This document shows, piece by piece, positions 58,001 to 64,000 of a stretch of 64,000 bases of DNA. The notes beneath the pieces were generated by a model. The model saw only the letters and a program-made list of their open reading frames with translations, was not told the origin of the DNA and did not search any database. The first letter of the stretch is position 1. Each line of letters opens with the position of its first letter. Source of the DNA: an uncultured Acidobacteriia bacterium (GTDB lineage Bacteria > Acidobacteriota > Terriglobia > Bryobacterales > Bryobacteraceae). Where the stretch lies: positions 23,690-87,689 of the forward strand of contig CAIVPR010000149.1 of the NCBI GenBank assembly GCA_903907865.1. Reading direction: 5' to 3'. The translations under genes were made by a program, and so were the position numbers.

Positions 58001-58611
58001 TCGACCAGACCACTTGGCTGAACGACTCCGACACCGCGCCCGAGCGCCGGATTTCGCCCTTCTACCGGCCATGGCGGATCGCGACCGCAGTGACATACGC
58101 GCTGCCCGTTGGTCGCGGGAAGCTGGTGAACCTGGGTTCGTCGCCTTGGATCAATGGCGTCTTCGGGGGCTGGGAAATCACCGGCACATACCAATACCAA
58201 GTGGGCGGGCCTCTGACGTGGCTGAACGGCAGCACGAACAATCCGGGCGACTACGTGTACACGGGCGGCAAGATCTCTTCAAATCCGCGCAACGTGGACG
58301 GCTACGCCTTTGACGTCACCAAGTTCGACAACAACGCCGCCAACGCCTTCCAGTACCACGTGCGGAATTTCTCGACCGCCTTCTCGGACATCCGCTCGGA
58401 CGGTATCAACGAGGCAGCCGCGTCGGCGCTGAAGAAGTTCAGTTTCGGCGAGCGCCGGTACCTGCAATTGCGCGCCGAGGCGTTCAATGTCCTGAACCAC
58501 CCGGTCTTCGGACCCGCCAACACGACGGCCAGCAACTCTGCGTTCGGCACCATCACGACGCAGGCCAACCGTCCGCGTTCGATGCAGGCGGTGGTGCGAT
58601 TGGTGTTCTAG
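55081..58611 (+). CDS. TonB-dependent receptor, Oar-like, with carboxypeptidase-regulatory-like domain
   Basis: 1176 aa from an ATG that starts the signal peptide (MYRIFAVSLALAAGLHAQ). Residues about 20-105 are the regulatory-like fold (RGSIGGSISDLSGAMVAGAK, SGHYSVPFLLPGSYDLTI). The plug follows (about 110-235: SISGSANQTNELLVDGVPN), then the 22-strand beta-barrel ending in QAVVRLVF. Oar-like receptors of Acidobacteria are expanded, outer-membrane proteins for large or complex substrates (peptide/polysaccharide-type); the ligand here is unknown. The tRNA-Leu ends 70 bp upstream. Confidence 0.92.
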   Translation: MMYRIFAVSLALAAGLHAQEFRGSIGGSISDLSGAMVAGAKIAAVETSTNSRYESKSDGSGHYSVPFLLPGSYDLTIKMEGFKEAIQKGIQLGAGETPIIDIKLQVGDAATTVEVTDAAPLINSENASIGQAITSKEVEDLPTNGGSPMTLLTFAMGITPMSQPSQVLPFASGGAASWSISGSANQTNELLVDGVPNATWDGRQAYSPPQDAVSEVRVKAFDSDASYGHTGGGTANQVLKSGTNGFQGTASWKNQPNNLVANDFFRNKSALPVQVVHFNQWALTAGGPVYAPKVFDGRNKLFWFFAYEGIRDSQPATAFLTVPTAAEKAGDFSQLLSVKTPTILYNPFSATLSGSTVNRTAYPGNKIPSSQISPIAAKYLGFFPDPNVVNIARDDGYNNFGTGAPSFDGYTNELGRLDYNINSRNRTYFNVRHTDYSQGKNDYFGNITTGSNLSRTNWGGTLDHVFTVNSTNVVDIRANFTRMFEDHSSPSRGVDPASYGFPSYLGANSQYAQLPTMAFATNSNLTTMGFGSNANLLPSQSLQLFGTWIAIRGAHNLKIGGDARQYRLNYRAFGNSAGNFSFSANSWVKQSSSASSTVAMGQDFAEFLLGLPTSGSFDINSSAMYYEYYGSMFVHDDWRIRRNLTVNLGLRYDHDFPWREKWGRTVNGFDFTSQNPLAAAAQAAYAKSPSALLAPAQFQVLGGLTFASPSNNAIHQNTSHLLSPRVGLAWTPDRFHNRLAIRSGFALFVQPIAISTLQVSGAYSTNPLSLQQGYSQTTSMTVTNNNYLTPASTLSDPFPGGKFLQPTGSAAGLLSFAGQSVNFMNSQMKSPYSVRWNLSLQYQLSANMVFEVAYIGNHSLHLPVTYTQFNGIPRQFLSTLATRDQALITKLSATVPNPFLGLNTSTSTNTTVTVAQILAHYPQFPVGVNAGSSGVVMNDNSVGSSQYNSLSARMQRRLSKGLSIQGTFMYSKMIDQTTWLNDSDTAPERRISPFYRPWRIATAVTYALPVGRGKLVNLGSSPWINGVFGGWEITGTYQYQVGGPLTWLNGSTNNPGDYVYTGGKISSNPRNVDGYAFDVTKFDNNAANAFQYHVRNFSTAFSDIRSDGINEAAASALKKFSFGERRYLQLRAEAFNVLNHPVFGPANTTASNSAFGTITTQANRPRSMQAVVRLVF

Positions 58612-58650
58612 GCGGGCCTTTTTCAATAGGGGCTACGGTATAATCCCGAA

Positions 58651-61600
58651 GTGATATTCCGTCCACTTTGCGGCAGAGTCCCTATCTTCGGCATCTGCCT
58701 GGCCTTGAGCCTGTCCAGTTGCGCCACGAGGCACCCGTCGACACTCTCGAACCGGTTTGCCCCCGCGCCTGTTCCGGCGACTGCACAGGCCGACGACGAT
58801 CACGACGACGATGACTCCGAGGAGGAAGAGGGCAACCCGGCTGCCGAATGGGCTCGCTCGCGCCGCGTCGCGCCCGGCGAGAACGAGATTCATTGGGAAG
58901 CGTTCGACCTCGCATCAGCCCAACTCGCCCGCATGCCCCGAACTTCGGCAGCATCGGCAGGGCGGTTGGCCCCCCGCGCGGCGTCCGCGGCAGGCACGGA
59001 CGCTTGGGCATCCCTTGGTCCGGGGGTAGTTGGAGGTCGCACGCGAGGACTTGCCGTCAATCCAAAGGACCCCAATATCCTGTATGCCGCCAACGTGACG
59101 GGCGGAGTTTGGAAGACCACGGACTCGGGCCAACACTGGAAGCCGCTCACCGACGGCCTGCCCAACCTGAGTTTCGGTGCCATAACCCTCGACCCCTCGG
59201 ATCCAAATACGATCTATGCCGGCGGAGGCGAGCAGTACAGCAGTTATGCCGGCCTCGGTATCTACAAGAGCGCCGACGCCGGGGCAACTTGGAATCTCCT
59301 CCCCGGCACTGCCCGCTCCACCAACTTCGCGTACGTAAACCGGATTGTTGTCAGCCCCGCCAGCTCGCAGCGTCTCTACGCCGCCACACAGGCGGGCATT
59401 GTGGCCTCCCGCGACGGGGGTGCCACTTGGGCCCGCACCGTCACCGCCAACTACTACGGTTGCGGCGACTTGGCCATCCGCACCGACAAAACCACCGACT
59501 ATCTCTACGCCATCTGTAGCGGGGCCACCGCCACGGATACATTCTCCGTCTACAGGAACACCGACGCGGGCGGCGCCGGGACATGGACCTCGGTCTACAC
59601 CGCCAATAACATGGGCCGCAGTGTCCTGGCCGTAGCTCCGTCCAACCAATCGACCATCTATGTAGCGGCCGCAGGCTTGGGGAACAACCCGGCGTCCCCC
59701 AGGGACGGGGTGGGTCTCGCCGGGGTCTTCCGTTCGACCGCCGACGGCGACCCCGGCACTTGGACCACACAGGTCTCCCCCGCGGATGCCAACCCCTTCA
59801 ATTTCATCCTTTTCAAAGCGGCAGGCTCTTCCACAACCGCCTATTGCGCTTCAGGTGCCACCGTTCCCAACGACGGCGGCACCTGGGGCAAGATGATTGC
59901 GGTCGACCCGCTCGACTCCAACCGAGTCTGGGTTGGCGGAGTCGATTTGTACCGCTCGGACAACGGTGGCGTGTCCTGGGGAGTCGCCTCGGAGTGGAAT
60001 CTCGCAAACGCCCAAGCGGCGCATGCCGACCGCCACGCTATCTTGTTCCATCCTGCCTACAACGGCGGAACCAACCAGACCGCATGGCAACTTACCGACG
60101 GTGGCATTTTCCGGACCGACAACGCCCGTGCATCCGTCTCCACAGGTACCCGCGCCGGATGCCAGACCGAGTTCCAAGCCGGTTCCGCCGTGACTTGGAC
60201 GCAGCTGAACACCGACTATACGGTCACCCAGTTCTTCAAGGGTGCCGCATACCCCGGCGGCCAATCGTACTTTGGTGGATCGCAGGACACCGGAACCAAC
60301 AGGGGCTCTGATGGCAGTCCGAATTCCTGGACCCGCCTCGGCGGCGGCGACGGCGGCTCGGTCGCGGTGGACCCCATCGATCCAAACCGCTTTCTGATTA
60401 CATCGCAAACGCTCGCCCTCCAACGCTCGCTGGACGGGGGAGCCACCATAACGAATGCCGTCACCGGCATAACCGAGAATGCCGCAGCGTTCCCCTTCGA
60501 GGCCTATGTCGCCATTGATCCCACCCAGCCCAACAACGTTTACATTGGAGGCAGCACGAACCTGTGGCGCTCGTCCGATTTTGCGGGCACATGGACGGCG
60601 TCCGCGCCCGTCGGGACGAATGGCGCAGTCAGCGCGATCTCGGTATCGCCGTTCGACTCGGCCAAAGTGATTTTCGGTACGGCCAGCGGCTTCCTATACC
60701 GTTCCAGCAACGCCCTGCAAGCCAACGCAACATGGACCTCGGTGCGTCCGCGCACCGGCAATGTTTCCAGCATTGCGTTCGATCCCGTCACGCCAGATGT
60801 AGTTTACGCTGTCTATTCCAGCACCAAGGGCACCAACACGAGCCTCGCCCATGTCTACCGCAGTACCGACGGCGGCCTAACTTGGACTCCGCGGGATGGC
60901 ACTGGGACAGCCGCCGTTCCCGATATACCCACATGGCGCCTGCTTGTGAATCCGCGCAACCCGCAATTGCTGTACCTCGGCTCGGACCTGGGAGTACTCA
61001 TCTCGCAGGATGGCGGGGCGACATGGAGCCATGACGACAGCCTCCCCAACGTCATTGTTGAGGATCTGGCTTTCGATACGGGCACCAACAATTATCTGTT
61101 CGCGTTCACCCATGGTCGCGGGGTCTTCCGGACCACGCTGCCGGGTGCGCCCGCCGGCTGCACCTACTCGGCCAGTCCGACCTCTATCGATGCACCAATC
61201 GAAGGGGGCGTGTTTCCTGTAGCCGTCTCCACTTCCGCAGCCTGTGCATGGAGCGCCGTGTCCGGCACAACCCCATCCCGCTTCATCATTCAATCTCCAG
61301 CGCAGGGAATCGGAAGCGGTACCGCCTACGTCACCGTTCCACCGAACATCGACGGTGCGGCTGCCGCAGACGTGGTATCCGTTGCCGCACAAGCGATCAA
61401 CGTAAGCCAACCGGCATCCACCTTTCGCAGCGTCGTGGGGGATCTTCGCGTCTCGGCCGCCACGATTGCCATCCCGTCCGTGACACGCATTTCGGCCCGG
61501 AGCTTGACCTCGTCCGCCGACGATCCCGTACACTCTTGCACCAACTCGCCCGACTTCGCAACCGGATGGTGGCAGGTCACCCCGGCGGTCTCCGGGTTTC

Positions 61601-62832
61601 TCAAAGTACAGGCCCGAGGCGACCGTCTGGACGTCTTCGGCAATTCCGGCTTGGCGATTACCGCGTACTCCAAGACTGACCCGACTACAGAACTCACCTG
61701 CGCGACGATCCCGCGCGACACCACCAGTCGTGCAATCGGCAGTGCCTCCATCCCGGTAAAGGCGGGCGAAACGTATGTGATTGAGCTTGCCGCCTTGACG
61801 TCGGATGGTGGCAACGCGAACTACAACTTGGTTGTCAGCATGGGCAACTCGCCCACGTCGGTCGTCGTGACCCCCAAAGATGTGACACTCGCCCCCGGTG
61901 ATGCGGCGGTGCAACTTTCCGCTACGGTCAGCGGGCCGGACAACAAATCCGTCCGGTGGTCGCTTTCGCCCAATGTCGGCAGCATCTCCCAGTCGGGGTT
62001 GTACACCCCACCTGCCACGGCAGCCACTCCTCTTGTCGTCAGAGCCTCTGCCGCATCCTTTTTCGACCCCTCGAAAAGTGCGGTCGCCACCATCAACTTG
62101 GCCCAGCCCGCGTCGATCACCGCACTGCCGTCCGGCCTGGTGAACGCGGCATCCTACGCCGGAGGCGGCGTCTCGCCGGGCGAGATCGCGGTACTCTTCG
62201 GCGCGGGTTTCGGGCCTTCGGCCCTTTCCGGCCTCACGCTCGGACCGGACGGCAAGATCACCACGGCGTCCGGCAACACCAGCGTCACCTTCGACCAAGT
62301 CCCCGCACCCATGATCTACTCAGTGAGCGGCCAACTCAGCTTGATCGTTCCCTATTCCGTCGCAGGCAAGACATCCACAGTGATGCGGGTGATATACAAC
62401 GGGCAGACCTCGCCAGCCGCCACCGTACGGGTATTGCCGAGTGTCCCCGGGCTCTTCACAAACAATGCGTCCGGCGCGGGCCAGGCAGCAGCTCTGAACC
62501 AGGATCTCTCCCGCAACACCCCCGACAACCCGGCCGCGAGAGGCTCCATCGTGGTTCTGTATGGTACCGGTGAGGGTCAAACCAGTCCTCCTGGCGTCGA
62601 CGGCTTGATCAACGCCACGGCCTTCCCGGCCCCCGCGACCACACCCATCAGCATCAAGATCGGTGGCCTCGACTCAAACATTGGCTATTTTGGGGCGGCT
62701 CCCGGCTTGGTCTCCGGCCTGTTCCAAGCCAATGTGACGATCCCGACCACCGTAACTCCCGGCGCGGTGCCGGTAGTTGTAACAGTGGGAACGGCCTCCA
62801 GCCCGACTGGCGTAACTATATCGGTAAAGTAG
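58651..62832 (+). CDS. BNR/sortilin-like repeat lipoprotein with Solibacter-type C-terminal domain
   Basis: 1393 aa from a GTG. Lipobox LSLSSC (Cys near residue 25). Acid-rich linker (about 45-60) and then BNR/sortilin-like propeller repeats: VWKTTDSGQHWKPLTDGLPN, IYKSADAGATWN, VYRSTDGGLTW. About residues 830-920 resemble a BACON-type Ig domain (CTYSASPTSI). Then a PPC-like domain, an Ig domain (VTPKDVTLAPGD) and, at 1150-1393, the domain with NAASYAGGGVSPGEIAVLFG and VLYGTGEGQTSPP typical of Solibacter paralogous proteins. Probably a surface repeat protein; no catalytic motif. Confidence 0.85.
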   Translation: MIFRPLCGRVPIFGICLALSLSSCATRHPSTLSNRFAPAPVPATAQADDDHDDDDSEEEEGNPAAEWARSRRVAPGENEIHWEAFDLASAQLARMPRTSAASAGRLAPRAASAAGTDAWASLGPGVVGGRTRGLAVNPKDPNILYAANVTGGVWKTTDSGQHWKPLTDGLPNLSFGAITLDPSDPNTIYAGGGEQYSSYAGLGIYKSADAGATWNLLPGTARSTNFAYVNRIVVSPASSQRLYAATQAGIVASRDGGATWARTVTANYYGCGDLAIRTDKTTDYLYAICSGATATDTFSVYRNTDAGGAGTWTSVYTANNMGRSVLAVAPSNQSTIYVAAAGLGNNPASPRDGVGLAGVFRSTADGDPGTWTTQVSPADANPFNFILFKAAGSSTTAYCASGATVPNDGGTWGKMIAVDPLDSNRVWVGGVDLYRSDNGGVSWGVASEWNLANAQAAHADRHAILFHPAYNGGTNQTAWQLTDGGIFRTDNARASVSTGTRAGCQTEFQAGSAVTWTQLNTDYTVTQFFKGAAYPGGQSYFGGSQDTGTNRGSDGSPNSWTRLGGGDGGSVAVDPIDPNRFLITSQTLALQRSLDGGATITNAVTGITENAAAFPFEAYVAIDPTQPNNVYIGGSTNLWRSSDFAGTWTASAPVGTNGAVSAISVSPFDSAKVIFGTASGFLYRSSNALQANATWTSVRPRTGNVSSIAFDPVTPDVVYAVYSSTKGTNTSLAHVYRSTDGGLTWTPRDGTGTAAVPDIPTWRLLVNPRNPQLLYLGSDLGVLISQDGGATWSHDDSLPNVIVEDLAFDTGTNNYLFAFTHGRGVFRTTLPGAPAGCTYSASPTSIDAPIEGGVFPVAVSTSAACAWSAVSGTTPSRFIIQSPAQGIGSGTAYVTVPPNIDGAAAADVVSVAAQAINVSQPASTFRSVVGDLRVSAATIAIPSVTRISARSLTSSADDPVHSCTNSPDFATGWWQVTPAVSGFLKVQARGDRLDVFGNSGLAITAYSKTDPTTELTCATIPRDTTSRAIGSASIPVKAGETYVIELAALTSDGGNANYNLVVSMGNSPTSVVVTPKDVTLAPGDAAVQLSATVSGPDNKSVRWSLSPNVGSISQSGLYTPPATAATPLVVRASAASFFDPSKSAVATINLAQPASITALPSGLVNAASYAGGGVSPGEIAVLFGAGFGPSALSGLTLGPDGKITTASGNTSVTFDQVPAPMIYSVSGQLSLIVPYSVAGKTSTVMRVIYNGQTSPAATVRVLPSVPGLFTNNASGAGQAAALNQDLSRNTPDNPAARGSIVVLYGTGEGQTSPPGVDGLINATAFPAPATTPISIKIGGLDSNIGYFGAAPGLVSGLFQANVTIPTTVTPGAVPVVVTVGTASSPTGVTISVK

Positions 62833-62833
62833 G

Positions 62834-62862
62834 GCCGGGCCTCCAAGATTGTTAGGCCCGGC
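62834..62862. terminator. Hairpin between convergent genes
   Basis: GCCGGGCCT pairs with AGGCCCGGC over an 11-base loop. It sits between the stop of the BNR lipoprotein and the stop of the histidine kinase and probably serves both. Confidence 0.7.
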
Positions 62863-62881
62863 TGGGAAACCGTGCCGGTTC

Positions 62882-63863
62882 CTACCGCGGTTGCCGCGCG
62901 CATGGCCAGTAGATCGAAAAACGCGCACCTTCGCCCGGCGCACTGTCGACAATTACGGTTCCCTTGTGCTGCCTGACAATGCCGTACACGGTGGAAAGCC
63001 CAAGACCGGTGGCCCGGCCGATTCCCTTTGTACTAAAGAACGGCTCGAACAAGTGTTTCTTCGTCCTGGCGTCCATGCCCACTCCGGTGTCGGCAACCAA
63101 AAGGTGGACAAAACCCTCCGGAGACGTCGGCGTCTCGTCGTCCGAGTCCGGCGGCACCCTGTCGACCCAAGCAGTTCGGATATTCAAGCTGCCGCCCGTC
63201 GGCATGGCATCCTTCGCGTTGGAGGCGAGATTGACGAGGATTTGCTGGAGCTGCCCAAGGTCGCCCACAATCCACGAAGGAGCGACCGACAAATCCAAAT
63301 CGAGTCGAATCTTCTCTCCGACCATCGAATTCAACATCAGCTCGGTGTCCCAGATGACCTCGTTTAGGTCCAGCACCTTCGTGGAAATGACCTGCTTGCG
63401 GCTGAAGGCGAGCATTTGGCGCGTGAGGTCGGCGGCTTTGTTTCCCGCCGTCCGGATGCTCTCGATGGCGGAATGCGCGGGAGATTGCGAACTCACCTGT
63501 TGAAGAGCCACCTGGCAATAGCCGAGAATCACGGTCAGCACGTTGTTGAAGTCATGGGAGATTCCTCCGGCCATGTGGGCCAAACTTTCCATCTTCTCGG
63601 CATGCAGGCTGAGTTCCTCGAAACGCACCTTCGCGGTAACGTCCTCCAAGGTCTCGACAATCGCCTCGACCTCCCCGTCCTCGGTTAGCAGCGGAGCAGC
63701 GTTGATGGAAATGTGCCGGGCAACGCCGTCAGGACTGGCGATTAGCATGCGCAGATTCGATAGTGCCGCACGGGTGCGCACCACAATCGCGAAAGGCCGG
63801 GCCTCAAGCGGGAGTGGCCCTCCAGAGGGATCCCGCACCGTCAGCCCCCGGGTGCTCGCAATT
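62882..63863 (-). pseudogene. Sensor histidine kinase, N-terminus removed by IS66 insertion
   Basis: About 327 residues remain. The visible start is the second half of a PAS domain (RMLIASPDGVARHISINAAPL then EAIVETLEDVTAKVRFEEL); the first half is missing. HisKA: SLAHMAGGISHDFNNVLTVI with the phospho-accepting His. HATPase: QQILVNLASNAKDAMPTGGS, FVHLLVADTGVGMDART, KGIGRATGLGLSTVYGIVRQ. The reading frame runs open into the terminus of an IS66-type element at 63864. A GTG at 63838 could still give a short product (318 aa) without the sensing domain. Confidence 0.8.
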
Positions 63864-64000
63864 GTAACAGTTCAGGCCCGTGGTTTGGCGGGTAGGAGCG
63901 AAGGTGCGGGAAGGCCCGCGCGGTGTGAGTGGACAGCCTGTTTGAGGTAGTCGAGAGGATTGCGGCCTTGGATGCGGCAGGTCTGGGTGGCGGTGAGAAG
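63864..64000 (-). mobile_element. IS66-family element, right end (truncated by the window)
   Basis: A terminus starting GTAACAG at 63864 is of the GTAA-type found in IS66 inverted repeats, and the transposase C-terminus lies immediately inside. The other end is outside the window, so the 8-bp target duplication cannot be checked. Confidence 0.7.
63872..64000 (-). CDS. IS66-family transposase C-terminus (partial)
   Basis: The last 42 residues are visible: TATQTCRIQGRNPLDYLKQA, followed by GLPAPSLLP and a stop. The pattern TC-x-L/I-QGR-x-P-DYL and the terminal PSLLP are the ends of IS66 transposases. The catalytic part is off the window. Confidence 0.8.
   Translation of the reverse strand, partial: LLTATQTCRIQGRNPLDYLKQAVHSHRAGLPAPSLLPAKPRA

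Noticed and set aside
58651..62832. Catalytic (sialidase) function for the BNR-repeat protein
   Set aside because: Asp-box-like repeats are present, but the sialidase arginine triad and acid/base residues cannot be picked out; it is more like sortilin-type propellers.
1..64000. CRISPR arrays, or a second prophage
   Set aside because: No regularly spaced repeats of 24-40 bp were seen, and outside 5818-39935 there is no phage structural gene.

Overview
The window reads as a chromosomal segment of an acidobacterium, most likely Bryobacterales/Solibacteraceae. This is inferred from gene content rather than a marker gene: an exported protein ending in a domain of the 'Solibacter uncharacterised C-terminal' type (58651-62832), an Oar-like TonB-dependent receptor with an N-terminal carboxypeptidase-regulatory-like domain (55081-58611), a DUF1592/DUF1587-type exported cytochrome-like protein (51681-53954), many Sec or Tat signal peptides, high GC and frequent GTG/TTG starts.

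Layout. (1) 1-5770: host genes: a truncated choice-of-anchor-D protein, an ATP-grasp enzyme, rpmE (L31), a leftward ECF sigma / anti-sigma / periplasmic-protein cluster, a GNAT acetyltransferase and a DCC-family thiol oxidoreductase. (2) 5818-39935: a complete 34,118-bp Mu-like transposable prophage. It is bounded by a 5-bp target duplication (TCGCG at 5813-5817 and 39936-39940), short inverted termini beginning TACT, and clusters of probable transposase-binding sites at both ends. (3) 40037-64000: host genes: an exported cysteine-peptidase-like protein, DUF1697, Uma2, a frameshifted MFS transporter, M24 peptidase, a Tat-exported FMN hydroxyacid dehydrogenase, cupin, esterase, Gfo/Idh/MocA protein, HEAT protein, a PIN toxin-antitoxin pair, a DUF1778/GNAT toxin-antitoxin pair flanked by a 35-bp direct repeat, tRNA-Leu(UAA), the TonB receptor, a sortilin/BNR lipoprotein, and a histidine kinase cut off by an IS66-family element that runs off the window.

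The prophage follows transposable-siphophage logic. A leftward lysogeny transcript carries the repressor, two envelope proteins and, further on, a 43-aa CCHC zinc-finger microprotein. A divergent control region holds three TGTTGC-type operators. Rightward come the early genes (Ner-like, ASCH, MuA, MuB, Gam, many small overlapping genes, a multi-HTH regulator, GemA), lysis genes (small membrane proteins, GH108 endolysin), packaging and head genes (gp27-like, TerL, a portal-MuF fusion, protease/scaffold, decoration, major capsid), then tail genes with a tape measure but no sheath, so the tail is probably long and non-contractile.

The most unusual points are: a predicted Tad2-like (DUF2829, Thoeris anti-defence) domain fused to a Cys/His N-terminus; a secreted collagen/SGNH-hydrolase protein placed between portal and protease; a second signal-peptide-bearing tail-fibre-like protein with a 333-bp internal duplication; the lysogeny-operon envelope proteins; insertion of the prophage into a copy of a dispersed intergenic repeat; and terminal nucleotides that are TA rather than the usual TG/CA.
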